A stretch of DNA of 64,000 bases, taken from Hermodice carunculata (Eukaryota > Annelida > Polychaeta > Eunicida > Amphinomidae). The stretch's first letter is position 1, and the number at the start of each line of letters is the position of its first letter. Under the pieces are notes generated by a model. That model saw only the letters and a list, made by a program, of their open reading frames with translations, had not been told where the DNA came from and ran no database searches. Below, piece after piece: positions 46,361 through 57,869 of this stretch. Position numbers and translations under genes: made by a program. The stretch is taken from NCBI GenBank assembly GCA_964020975.1, contig OZ026619.1, forward strand, positions 84,032,206-84,096,205. The letters are read 5' to 3'.

Positions 46361-47192
46361 TGTTGGCAAAAAAAGCCAAAAAAGTAAACGTCATGAAAGT
46401 CTTGCTATGCAAAAAGCCAGTAAAGGTAGGGATAGGGCCCAAAACATCCAGTAAAAATTTAGTCATAACAGGGGCCAGTGAAAAATGCCACCTGCCAAGT
46501 AGATCAAGACATGACCAGGCAGTCTGTTTTGATTCAGTCAGCTCATGGGCGACGCCCTCTTTGTTGTGGTGTTGTCACCCCACTTGTCTTCAGTGACTTA
46601 ACACAAGCCTGGATGGACACGGTAGGCTGGTCACAGGATCCTGCAAGCTGGGAAACCACCAAAATGCAAGGTTACAGAAAGTAGCACCAAAGTCACCGAA
46701 AATATTCCCAGTGTTGTCTCCAAAGTGTTAAAAATACGTTCCTGAAATATTATACTGTAGGTTGAAGTAAAACCGAGTAAAAAGTCAGCAAAACGAGGAG
46801 CACATATGAATGGCTTTCTTTCATGCCAGCTGAGTGCGTCATAAATGTCGACGTTTTCCTTGCCTCAGCTCCAACAGAATAATGTTGTCTCAGCTTTTTC
46901 TCAAGCATTGTCAGTAGGTGCCCAATACGAATAGGGGGAAGTTGCCCTTAAATCTCGACTCCCCAGTGGTCTCATAGCGGGACTTATGATCAAATAATGG
47001 TACGTCTCGCATTAGAAACGGATTGTACAGATACTTGTCAACTCAGATAGCACACACACAGAGCGCGTGTAATGAAATCCAATGTATCTTTGCCCAAGGT
47101 ACTAAATTATTACCAATATCACGCTTAGCAGACATGATAATGTGAGACGTAAAGACATAGTCTGCTTTGATATAAGTGTCCCAAAGTGCTTT
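46361..47192. other. Likely LINE 5' flank or leader; no gene recognised
   Basis: This lies directly upstream of the minus-strand LINE and may include its 5' untranslated region, but nothing distinguishes leader from host sequence. Confidence 0.35.
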
Positions 47193-47402
47193 TTAATTCT
47201 TTCAGTACCAATTGTGACTAAGTGGACAGCATTCTTCGGTGCCCCCTGTGTACTGGTACTTGGAAATTGTTAAGGTCTGTGCCACTTTAGGCATACTGAC
47301 ACTTAGATGAAAGGCCAGTTTACAGAGAATATGAAACCGGTGTGGTCATGTCAATTCAGATCACATCGCCGTCAGGCCAACTTGGCAATGAAAGAGTTGT
47401 AA
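47193..47402. mobile_element. MITE candidate with piggyBac-like ends
   Basis: The left end is TTAA-TTCTTTCAGTACCAATT. The complement of the right end is TTACAACTCTTTCATTGCCAAG. The inverted repeats match at about 15 of 19 positions and the left side has TTAA, the piggyBac target. The right TTAA is altered to GTAA. Length about 210 bp. A single similar end (TTGGCACTGAAAGAGTTA) occurs near 59080. Confidence 0.45.
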
Positions 47403-47747
47403 TTGCACATTGCATTACTTCACCGGTGACAGGTTAAGCCTGGCTAATCCATGCAAACCCATTACCACCAACGGGATAATCGGTTAGGTAAACGGCTGTT
47501 AGCAGTTCATTAAACCATCCAGGAGGTCATGTGACATGAGGTGATCAAGCGAAATGTTAAGGACAACCATTTACAACAATGAAGCGGGATGGATTCCCTT
47601 CTGGGACACAAGACTTCTTATTCAATTCCTGGTGCTTAATTATGGCATGTACCTCATTTAACAGGTAGCTGTTCATCAAATCGTTATTTGCTGATACCCA
47701 TCGTAACGATATTCAACTGTACAGTTCCTTTATTGATTGCAAAACAA

Positions 47748-47860
<113 letters not shown>

Positions 47861-48140
47861 GTCCCGAAACGATGAATACATCCCCGGACCAAATCTATAC
47901 AGACACAGATATTATTTTGTATTTGTGTATTTTTGTCCGGACTCTCTTCCCAGTAATCATTACCCTATTCTGCAGTCTGAACTCTTTTCTCTCCATAAAC
48001 TAACCTGTCACTGTATACCTTATAGGTATGGAAGTACTATTGCCCATATTGCGCAAGTTCTTCTGTTGAATGTTTTACATAGGCTGTATTAGCCCAAATA
48101 AATTAAAGGTTCTTCAGCGGGTCGCTACTCAGAACATGTT
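47861..48140 (+). mobile_element. LINE 3'-end repeat, copy 1 (5'-truncated)
   Basis: It shares with 53500-53660 and 61822-62010 the ordered phrases ACCCTATTCTGCAGTCTGAAC, TCTCCATAAACTAACCTGTC and TATTGC.CATATTGCGCA (variants in each). With the 61.8-kb copy it also shares GGCTGTATTAGCCCAAATAA and a TTCTTCAGCGGGT tail. The 53-kb copy is preceded by LINE ORF2 C-terminal sequence, so this is best read as the 3' untranslated end of that LINE. Confidence 0.7.
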
Positions 48141-48912
48141 TCGGAGCCTATACATGTACATGTCTCTCTGAGTGGCGGTTTCTTGTCTCAGCTAAATATT
48201 CAGCAAAGACAACCCACATAATCATGAATAAATATGAACGTACTTAATGATGAATTAGCTTAATACGTGAAGTTTTGCTTACAAATGCAGAGCTTCATTA
48301 TAAAGGAAGCACACCTGTAAAATCAAACACAATTGCTATTTTTGTTTAGTACAAGTTCAGATAAGAACAATTTGACTTATCCCTGAAACAGTCTGTACCC
48401 TTCGTAGTTGGATAGATTATCTCAGTTAAAGCATCTGCCAGTGTATAACTGACGAGGAAAAAAGTGGCGCATTATATTGAGTCCCAGTGATTGTAAAATA
48501 AATAATTGCCGCTACACCACCTGAACAAACCGAGGGAAATCCTAACAAGTGCTGCAACAATGGACATACAGCACCAGAAATGTAAAACTAATCCCATGAT
48601 GACACCTACTCCTCAATTTGAAAATCTCTAAACAATGAAGCTCTGTTTCGCTGCCAACCCTGAGTCTATGTCTCAACATTATGGGTCAGGTTTGTGACAT
48701 TTGAGTAAATACTGTCAAATATGAGAAATGTTTTGATATTGAGTAAATGTGTATTCAGGCATGTCAGAAAAGTAAAAATATCATTAGCATTGAAGTCAAA
48801 TACATGTTACCAAAACATAATTTTTCTTAACCAGATTTTAAATACAATTGGGCAAACTTGTAACTGTCGTCGGCCGCTGCTTGCTACCGAAAGCCCCTTG
48901 AGGTTTAACCTG

Positions 48913-48916
<4 letters not shown>
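48141..48916. other. No gene recognised
   Basis: Unique AT-rich spacer. A 114-codon frame starting at 48721 runs into TA repeats and SINE sequence and is not a gene. Confidence 0.4.

Positions 48917-48966
<50 letters not shown>
48917..48966. repeat. (TA)n microsatellite
   Basis: About 24 TA units immediately 3' (on the minus strand) of the SINE head. A short second TA run lies at 49034-49052 on its other side. Confidence 0.95.
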
Positions 48967-48968
<2 letters not shown>

Positions 48969-49040
48969 GTCTTGTGACCACGGAACGGCCGGGTCTCGAA
49001 CCAGCAACCTTTGCGCCAACCACCCAGCCGAATATACATA
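48965..49040 (-). mobile_element. tRNA-derived SINE head, fragment, between two TA tracts
   Basis: The minus strand reads GGCTGGGTGGTTGGCGCAAA (A-box-like GGCTGGGTGG), then GGTTGCTGGTTCGAGACCC, in which GGTTCGAGACC is a perfect B box (complement of 48992-49002). It matches the 21.7-kb copy over CAAAGGTTGC.GGTTCGAG..CC and CGTTCCG. About 70 bp only, bounded on both sides by TA dinucleotides. Confidence 0.7.
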
Positions 49041-49254
49041 TATATATATATCCGTACCGATTTGAGAAAGTCATCAATTGGCACAATTTGAAACAATTGT
49101 GAATTAATGCCAATGAAAATTTATAACCAAACAAGACAGCAGAATGGTTGGAATGTTTTAATAAAACTCGTTCAATAAAAATGTCTTTTTATTAAATTCG
49201 CTTGTGCTAATGGATGCGGACATACATTAACATAGTACAACCATGTATACGAAC

Positions 49255-49256
<2 letters not shown>

Positions 49257-49305
<49 letters not shown>
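49257..49305. repeat. (TA)n microsatellite
   Basis: About 24 TA units. Not linked to a recognised element. Confidence 0.97.
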
Positions 49306-49308
<3 letters not shown>

Positions 49309-50872
49309 TATCCATATTCATGAAAATAACCCAACTGTGAGAGCAAAGTTTATTACAGCAACACACAGACATAAGAGTTACCAAAATATCAACATTCATC
49401 TTCCCATACCAATGTGAAGATATAATTTTCACTCCTGTTTTGAGACAGACAGTCACCCATAAAAGGCAACTGTTGGTTTTAATCCGGTCCTCTCAACCTT
49501 TAAAATGTTTTTTCATCAACTAGAGACTTGAGTTTTCGCAAAACATCATATAGACCTAACCACTTAAAATCCAAAATCTATCATTTGCGTCAAGGAGGCT
49601 ACACGAAACCTCCTTGCTTGCGCCAAAAGATAAAAAAAGACATGGGAAGGCTGCCACTTTTGGGTTCTTCTGACTTCTCAGTCAGGTGAATCGTTTTTGT
49701 GACATTTGTGAACCTGGAACATTAAAGAAATTATCTACTTGCATTATAACTATGAGTCGGAGAACGCAACCCACAGACATATTATATCAGCATATTTTAT
49801 TTTATAGATCCCAGTTGTTGATTCCTTGTTTCAAATATTTAAATTTAAACATTGGAGTACTGGATGGCACGCATCATAGGTATTGACCATTCTCATAATA
49901 TATACACACACTTATCTTGGTCAGTTAACCTCTGAAAATTCTTATCTATTTTCATCAATTTTGCATGGAAGTCATCTCTAGCGAGACTAAGTTTACTGCA
50001 GTTTACCACAACGTAAAATTCGTCCTCAATGGATCGCTTTCCACACGCTAAACAATTTCTTAACTCAACCGAAGTCTTTGGTTCTGAGAAACGACCGGAT
50101 TCAGCAGCTAGAGTATGGGCACTGTTTTCAGTTTCGTGAAGTTTTGTTTGTGCTTAATGGTCATATCCCTGCGCAGATATGACTCCAACTGAAAGCTGTC
50201 GTTAAACTAACAATAGGGAATACATTTTTTATCTTCATTTGAAGACAGTATTGTTGGGATAATTTTCACCGAGATTATTCCAGGTTTGTACATGTATATA
50301 TGCATATGCTATGTGTTTGTATGTCCGTGTTCCTTCGCTTACAAGCGTTGCTAATGGTTACGTTTATCAGGACCAAAGACAGTATCACACAATGTTGCGC
50401 AGCACACAGGTTAAAAGAAAACAAATTTTGTTGCATCATAGTAAGGGCGTTTATCTCGGGTATAGTTCTGTATTTGTATTAGTAGAACATTGCACTTGCA
50501 TCTCTTGCTTGGATTAGGTTTAAGTGGTTCCGCCAACATTTATAATAAGTGAAGGGCTATTGGCAGCCCCGCCAAACTGATTGCATAAAAGTGGCGACTG
50601 AGTCAATTAGGTATATGACGTATTATCTTCTTTCAACATTTCCGTTAATGTTTAACACTTGACCTGATGTTCGGCGACCAATTTACTATAGACTACAGTC
50701 CCAGTCGAGACATCACGCCTTCACCAGTGACATTAAGAATGTACTTGAACACAGATTATACGATATAACATGACCAGCACTATGCTAAGATAACAGGAGA
50801 TTATCGGCTCTTCTACCATCACACGGCGTAAATCAATTTACACTATTCAAAATGCAATGGGGATTATTCAAA

Positions 50873-50874
<2 letters not shown>
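49306..50874. other. No gene recognised
   Basis: AT-rich spacer. Frames at 49686-49886 and 50300-50517 have no known domain. Confidence 0.4.
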
Positions 50875-50914
<40 letters not shown>

Positions 50915-50917
50915 CCC

Positions 50918-50981
<64 letters not shown>
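50875..50981. repeat. (CT)n microsatellite
   Basis: About 50 CT units with a CCCTCCCCCTCCC interruption near 50910. Such polypurine/polypyrimidine tracts can form triplex DNA. Confidence 0.97.
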
Positions 50982-50984
<3 letters not shown>

Positions 50985-52194
50985 TATACTGCAGAACTTC
51001 CAGATTAGTAACGCTTTGTACTTTATTAGGTATCCCAGTCTATTTACGAACGTTGACAATAAGATTTTGCTGTCATGAGATTACGATGCATAAACAATAA
51101 AGTAAAGTGATAACAATTTAATTCAATATCTGGAACTTGGTAAAATGCCCTGTGGCAATAAAAGTTTATTTGCAAAATTGTACAGTAAAAGTAAAAAGGT
51201 GCATGAGGGTGCATGCTCACCGTGCAAAAACATGGCAATAGCTACTTATTCTCTGTCCAGCTGGCTCTTAGCCATTTGCGCTCAGAGTTAGACCTTGAGC
51301 CACTCTATGTAACATAACAGCACAAGACTCCAAAGCTGTCTAGTGATAATGAAATAAAGATAGAACTACATTTTAAGGAAGCTGACATGAAGGAATGTGT
51401 GTTTGGTGATGCCTTTCTGCAAATATCAGTTTAAAGGGCGAAAAGAAAAAATGGTCCAGAGTGACCTGCTGAAATGCCACACAAATTTGTCAACAATAGA
51501 AGCAATCATGAGGTTAAATACAATTGTAGGTGGGAAGATGGTGATTGGACCATGATCGCATGGGGGTGGGGGGGGGAGCTTACGGATAGGATCAAAGAAG
51601 CAATATCATGCAAATTGTACGGAATGGTCTAACTGCATTTCCGCTATCGAATTAATCACTCAACAAATGCCTTCTCTGACAATCCTGTTGGCTTAATTAC
51701 AAATAAGTCATGAGTAGTCACAGATAAAAATCCCATAAAGTCGAGCATGATAACAGCGTGAGTTAAAATGTGAGATTAACTGTCAATGAAATTATAGAAA
51801 CACATGGATAATTAATCTGACAGTCAAAAAGATACAAACTGGGATGTTAGGAAGCGGAAGGAGATCATCCCTACCCGAAACCAAAGGAGTGAGGCATACA
51901 TGTATTAACTTGGCCCCATAGAATGAGTGATGTTATGGACGATTGAGGTTCACGGGGATTCAACTACTATGTATCACTCCATGATTCCAATACTTTGCGA
52001 GTGATGCTGAAATAAACTAATTCTCTACGATGTCGGTGTCAACTGTTGCCATAAGTAGGTTCAGGCAGACGAGGCTTCTGCCTCCTGTGGTTTTGGGCCA
52101 GCAGAGTCAGTAGATCAAGTTAATATATGGACAGTTGATATCAGCAATAAAAATATTCAGGCCTGTCTTATACAAAGGTCTGTGCCTGCACTGC
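50982..52194. other. No gene recognised
   Basis: Spacer with a G tract at about 51567-51576. Sequence just before 52195 may be decayed upstream LINE but cannot be read. Confidence 0.35.
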
Positions 52195-53700
52195 TAGGTA
52201 CATCAAAAGTCCAACAGAATGATATTCAATAAATCTGGTAAACAGGTTCAGAAGAAATTCTATATTAGCGATAAGGAGGTAGAAGTTGCAAATACTTATA
52301 ATTATCTTTGCTTTGAAGTATCCATGAATTGTTCATTTGAAAATGCTACAAAAAGACTATGTAAAAAGGGAACAAAGCTCTTGGACGATTAAAACGAAAT
52401 CCTTCCAGTCGATAAAACAAGCATAAGGCAAAACCCAAATTTGTTTGAAAACCTTATCTCACCGAAGCTGCTTTATGCATGTGAAATAAGAAGTGCTTAC
52501 ACCACAATCCTTAGAAAAACAATATCAAACAGTAAGTTATCTTGGTATAACAAACTAAACTATGAGAAATTCCATATCAGTTTTTTATATATTGTTTAGG
52601 TGTCCACCGTAAATCTACCAATATTGCATTCTCAAACGAACTTGGCACATTGCCTTTTTCAGTATGGCTATAGTAAGAATTTTTCTTCGAATAGTAAACA
52701 TGCCACCCAAAAGGGTACTGTCTGAATGCTACCTATGCAACATGGAATTTCCAAATATGCATTCCTCTTAATGGGCCAGCGCAAACAAAGGTAGGCCTAC
52801 TTTTTTAAGTTTAAATCTGAAAGATGTTTGGCAAAATCAAGAAAATAGTTCAGGTACTTTTCCTTCCAAATTATCCTAATCAGCAATTGAAAACAAATTT
52901 CTTACTTAGTGGAATAAAAATCTAAATTCTGAAAGCGAAGAAGACACTTACTTACGAACATATTCTTTTTTCAAATCAGAATTTAATACAGAAATGTATA
53001 TTCACCAAATACAAAGACTTCGAAATATGTAAAAAATATCACCCAACTCCGAATAAGTGCTCATAATTCATCTATAGAAACTGGAAGTCACAAAAGGCCA
53101 AAATTTCCCGTTACTCAAAGACTTTATGATACAGATCGGAAAAATATTAAACTATGACATGTTCTAAATTCAAAATTCCTAGAAAGAAATTACTCGACAG
53201 TTTCAAACTAATATTCAGTCTAGATTGTTTTGACGAGAAACACTTATTTGGATTCATTATCGGCTTATATTATTTATATCTGATTTCAAAATTCGTCATC
53301 CACATTCAGTTTTTGAATAAGAATCAATGGGCCATAGTCATTTCTTTAACCTGTTTTTAATTCTTTTTCCATATTCATTGATTCATCCAATCAAACATTC
53401 GCACATTTTTGTAATAAATGGAATTGGTGTTTTTCTGCGACACCCTCTTCCCCAACAATATCTTTGTCAGCTTTGTTTCTTCTTTTGCACACTTTTCGAT
53501 GTTTTGTATTTGTGTTGTATTTGTGTCTTTTTGCCCAGAACCACTTCCTAGTAGTCAATATCCTATTCCGCAGTTCGAACTCTTTACTCTCCATAAGCTA
53601 ACCTGTCCCTGTCTAACCTGTATACAAATGGAATTACTATTGTCTATATTGCACTCGTTCCTCTGTGTTCCAATTTTGCACATATGTTATGCAGTCTTGT
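52195..53700 (+). mobile_element. LINE 3' half: post-RT region, C-terminal domain and 3' untranslated end
   Basis: Plus-strand frames give RMIFNKSGKQVQKKFYISDK, EVEVANTYNYL and FENATKRLCKKGTK (about 52210-52395), then LLYAC-like and CLGVHRKSTNIA blocks (about 52590-52625), LSECYLCNMEF (about 52720), KDVWQNQE, NKNLNSES, FNTEMYIHQIQ (about 52985) and CSKFKIPRKKLL (about 53160). This order is the conserved post-RT half of a LINE group common in marine animals ('KTKVMIFN.SG', 'YLG', 'LLYG.E.W', 'ELG..P', 'C..C...E...H.L..C'). The element switches frame repeatedly. From about 53500 it runs into the 3'-end sequence shared with 47.9 and 61.8 kb. Confidence 0.8.
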
Positions 53701-54959
53701 AAAACTGTTTATTTATGTTGTTTGGCAAAATGCCATTGTATTTTCTTTGCATTGTCAAAAGTTCATTCAAACATCATGGACGTATAAGACGGACATCCAT
53801 GGAAAATACAGATGCAGCACCACAGTTTCGATTGGCATTCCGAGCATGACAACAAATCTTTCATGTTAAATTACTGCTCCCTGGACTTTATGTAGATGAT
53901 GTTGCCATATCTGTTGGAACTGTATCTGGCAGAGGACTTTTCTTTCACATGCCTTCCACGCGTCAGTGTCACAGGTTAAAAAAAGATAGTGTTTCAATTT
54001 GTTTGCTCTTATTTAGCACACCAAGCGATATGCCCGTGAAATGTGTGCATATTTTACTATAAATATGGGAAACAAATATGCAAGTCTTAATCGGCATATT
54101 TTTCAAAGGATCTTCAGTGTTTCAATTTTTTGAAATAGATTTGATGGCATGATGAAATATAAGAGAAAATAAACTGTGTTTTCCCTTCAGGAGCGTGGAA
54201 AAGCTGTTCCTTGCAAGCTTAATGGGTGGGATTTATTGGCTTATTCATTGTATAGTCCACTGGGAGGTTAAACCAGCTTCCACGCAAAACCGCAAACAAA
54301 ACTGCACCACAATTGTAGTACACCGCAGGCTGCACGTGTATCATAAATCGTAGGATCGTTTTTTGTTGTCAGTATGTCAGGATTGAGATAAGAGTGTAAT
54401 TATGATTTTATCACAGATGGTTAGTGATTTATATCGACATTTATGGGATCGATTGTTTGCGGTCAACTTTGGATTGTTTAGTCAACAATTAACATCACAG
54501 ACACCTAAACACGGGATATACAAATTCTTTGGATTATGACGATTACATACATATATGATTTGTTATCCTGACGCAAAGATATTTTGAGTTATGACCGATT
54601 AAAATGGGATATTTTTTGGTGTCTTTCCTGTCTTTAATTCAGTTAAGTTTAAACTAATTTATTTAATCTGGATAGCTCTACAACACATCGAGATGACTAA
54701 CACATGGGTTCTCCAGAAAATGGAGACACACAATATGTATGTACAAGACACACAGGACAAAACAATTGTTACCAATGTGTAATATCAGCACAAACTCAGT
54801 ACAACTATCAAAATTGATAATATATAAGATACAAATTAAGCCAGTATGAAGATGAGTGCAATATTAACCCAATGCGGAAAAATGTGATGCAAATAAATTT
54901 TCATAGTCCATCCCAATGATCATTACAGTAACCGAAACATTTAGTGCTTGGTTTCAATG
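53701..54959. other. No gene recognised
   Basis: A frame around 53860-53960 contains PGLYVDDVAISVGTVSGRGL, whose YVDD resembles a polymerase box by chance. No neighbouring RT motifs were found, so it is not called. Confidence 0.35.
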
Positions 54960-55760
54960 ATGTACAGCTGGAGTACATGGCAGATCTGGATATTTAGGCA
55001 GTTGAAAGCTCCTTACAGCCACGGAGAAATATTTCAACGAACCTATCACTACCATATGGGTTACACGATAGGGGCTAACCCCCGGAGCAATTAAAGGAGT
55101 AACAGTATTATTAAGTTGTTTGTTTTTTCTGAACGATGCAGCTGGTACAGAAACAGACGAAAATGCTTGGGGTACTCAGTGAGATGACAACATGCACAGG
55201 ATGGGTCAGGAAGGATGTTAACTTAATGGAGATCAAAGTTGAATCTGGAGAATCCAACGCGTAATTGGGTGTGACAAATATTAACTAATCTGTCACCATA
55301 GCGGTAGAACTCTAGAACATTGTCTGTGGCGAAGAGCTAGAAGTTTTAAGTTCCGATTTGAATGTTTGTTGGGGAAGTAAATCTCTAATGAGGGTATTCC
55401 ACTGTTTGATAGCGTTTGGGAGAAAAGAGTTACCCAGACACGATGTAGTCACTTTTCAGTCTTGTGAGAAATGAACTTCAACAGATAATATATGATAGAC
55501 ATATTTCAGGTGGAAATAAAGCATGTCGCTGTGATGAGGTGTCGTCTGCCCTATCTTTCTACATTTGCCCTGCCAAATAATGGCGTGGAGGTGCTGCCAC
55601 TGTACTATGTATATGGTGGGGCAGAACTTTTTCCAGATGGTATGATGGTAAAATAGGCATTATTCACAGCCTTAGACATGTTAGAAGTTATTGTGTGAGT
55701 GCGGTATATTGCTGGTTTACCCCCAAATTACTGTTATCTGAGCAAAATGACTTCACCTCT
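54960..55760 (-). mobile_element. LINE 3' fragment (C-terminal region)
   Basis: Minus-strand frames give FLPNAIKQWNTLI ('SFLP.AI..WN.LP', about 55430-55380), LLPQQTFKSELK, and YGDRLVNICHTQLRVGFSRF ('YG.R..NI.HTRLR.G.S.LN'), followed by PDPSCACC with a following HF-like stretch ('P.C.CG....EHF'). This is the same terminal architecture as the 30.65-31.13 kb fragment, with different sequence. Upstream, GRRHLITATCF continues to about 55760. Several frame changes are present. The RT core is absent. Confidence 0.7.
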
Positions 55761-56084
55761 ACGTCACGGAAAAATGATTTCTTAACATAGTTAACTAATG
55801 TAATCTTTCGGTCGCAAGGCTTCGGAAAACTCTATTGGCTTGAAATGGATGGGCAAAATATTTACAAGTCATTCCAAAATTAATTGTTCATTCCCTTCGG
55901 ACAGTTTTGTTCAGTCATCACATCTCCAGGGTTACCTAAGATAAAAGCAATTAATTTGGACAGTGTCACAAGACGGGTCCTAGTACTGCACGTACAAATT
56001 TGTATAGATATTACTTAAGTCATAACTGCGTTATGGCATTATTAATATTAATAAATTCTCATGCAAATTACTGGTAATTTCGGA

Positions 56085-56365
56085 GAGTTCCTGGGTTATA
56101 AGCGAGATACTGGGAACATAAGGTCAGACCTGGGAATTTAGCAGAAGTCGCAGGAACACAGTGGCTCCCGGTACATTACCAAAAATGTATTCCAAGTTTC
56201 TGGGACTTTGAGATTGATTCCTAGGAATGAACCTCTCAGTTCATGGGACTTTTGTAATATTCCGGCGAATTAAAAGCTTATATTCCTGGAAGCTTAGTTA
56301 TGTTCCCAGGAACAAAGCCATAGTGTGACTTCTTCTAAAATCCCAGTACTCAACTCCCCGAACTG
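56085..56365. repeat. Segment rich in CTGGGAA-type repeats in both orientations
   Basis: TGGGAACATAA (about 56110) is matched inverted by TTATGTTCCCA (about 56300), and CTGGGAATTTAGCAGAAGT (about 56127) is matched inverted by ACTTCTTCTAAAATCCCAG (about 56327; about 16 of 19). Because the inverted copies come in the same order as the direct ones, this is not a simple hairpin. It may be two overlapping small elements or a decayed MITE. Confidence 0.45.
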
Positions 56366-57121
56366 GCAAAATTCGCATAATCATAAACAAGGCACTGAAC
56401 TTTACCATGCTTAATTTTGAGATTGGTGTCATCTTTCAATAGTCTTTTGATTGCAATGATTATATAAAGGTACGCTTTACTTGCTTCATGACTCACCAGA
56501 ATGCAGCATTTCAGGTATAAAACAAAACAGAAAAAAAATCAAATAAACAAACAAAAAAAGAAAGAAAGAACACGAAGAATTCTACCTTGGAGGGCAACCC
56601 TCCCACCCCTCCTGCATCAGTCGCCTACTCCCTGGCCTGTTTTATTTAACGGGTCTGGCTACCGACATATCGATACGATTGTTAATAATTAGTATGTTTA
56701 TTGCAGCCGACACGTATGTGGTAACCGAGATACTGGTCTCCAAATACCCTCCTCCGCAAACACTCTGCGTCATGGAAACTGTGTTGTATCGCTAATGCAT
56801 TATACATATCCAATGCTTTCTCCATTTTGTTTTAGTTTTACGGCCCTTTAGCTTTTTATTGCTTGCACTACTTAATGAGTTTTATTTGGTGTCCCAGGTG
56901 TCATATGTCTTACGTCACTGCTCAAACCTACAAAAAAACTTGTATTGTTATGGTCCGCACCTACTGAATTAATCTTTTATCTAATGTTCCCACTTGCTAT
57001 TTTGAGTAACTGCCTAAATCTGTTATTTGTAATATTTATTTTTCAATAAACTCAAATTTTATTATCAACCACATGCACTTCAGAATTAGCTACCAGGAAA
57101 ACTACAGAAAACTGGCATGTA
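56366..57121. other. No gene recognised
   Basis: A-rich tract at about 56520-56575, otherwise unique spacer. Confidence 0.4.
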
Positions 57122-57319
57122 TGATTTATCTAATCTGTCTTACGCCCCCTTCCTGCATATTCCCAAAATAATTCATTAATGATAATTCCATCAAAAAGAG
57201 TGATGTGTTAGCTGTCCGTGTGATATATTAAATCTGCCGTACGCCTCCTTTTTGTATATTCCCAAGATAACCCATTGAATATATTGTCATCCAAAAGAGA
57301 GATTGTGTTGGCTGTGATA
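57122..57319. repeat. 99-bp tandem duplication
   Basis: Two diverged copies start at 57122 and 57221. Both contain AATCTG.C.TACGCC.CCTT, TATTCCCAA.ATAA and a TGTGTT.GCTGT end. Roughly four in five bases match, indicating an old duplication. Confidence 0.8.
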
Positions 57320-57414
57320 CTGTCTCGATTAAGGGAACCGCTATTTTGATTCTACATGGCTTCATAAAGCAAACGTTTATATGTTTTATTGACCTAAACG
57401 TTACATAACCTATA

Positions 57415-57756
57415 TCATGGGGATGATACGTGGACTCTCACACGAATTGTACTGAACTCCATATCTCTCAACATGGCATCCTTCGGGTGGGTGATGATTA
57501 TGTTGGAGCAATACCATACAGAATAAGCGAAGGATTTTGCATACGTTTTTGCTGAAAATACGCCAATAGAGACAACAATGCCAGTTAAAAAATGAAGCAA
57601 AGTACACGGAGGTTCAAGATAACAGGAAGGTAAAACATCTTGTAGTTTTGAGAAGCAATTTTCGTTTTTAGCTATGAAATTCAAAACCAACACACTTCGA
57701 TTTCGATAATAAATGTTACCAATGTTATCAAGCTCATTGTTATCACATTTCAGCAT
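57415..57756 (-). CDS. Unrecognised 113-codon open frame
   Basis: A complexity-normal minus-strand frame, ATG at 57756 to stop at 57415. It has one hydrophobic stretch (LLHFLTGIVVSIGVFSAK) in its second half and four cysteines. The open phase continues upstream of the ATG to about 57860. There is no recognised domain, no clear splice sites and no repeat content. A frame this long arises by chance at a low but real rate in 64 kb, so function is doubtful. Confidence 0.2.
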   Translation of the reverse strand: MLKCDNNELDNIGNIYYRNRSVLVLNFIAKNENCFSKLQDVLPSCYLEPPCTLLHFLTGIVVSIGVFSAKTYAKSFAYSVWYCSNIIITHPKDAMLRDMEFSTIRVRVHVSSP

Positions 57757-57869
57757 AAAAAAGGTCTTGTCAGTTCTATTTTCACAATTTGAAGAATATT
57801 GTACAGAGTATTTGAATCTCTTGAGCCTCGCCCTTATGTTTTTAGAAAGCTCTATTGACGCCTTGCGTT

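Noticed and set aside
45669-46684. Several plus-strand frames of 60-107 codons
   Set aside because: They are antisense shadows of the minus-strand LINE or of its upstream flank.
53860-53990. YVDD motif in a short plus-strand frame, considered as a polymerase box
   Set aside because: No other reverse-transcriptase motif lies at the expected distances in any frame, and the surrounding residues do not fit.
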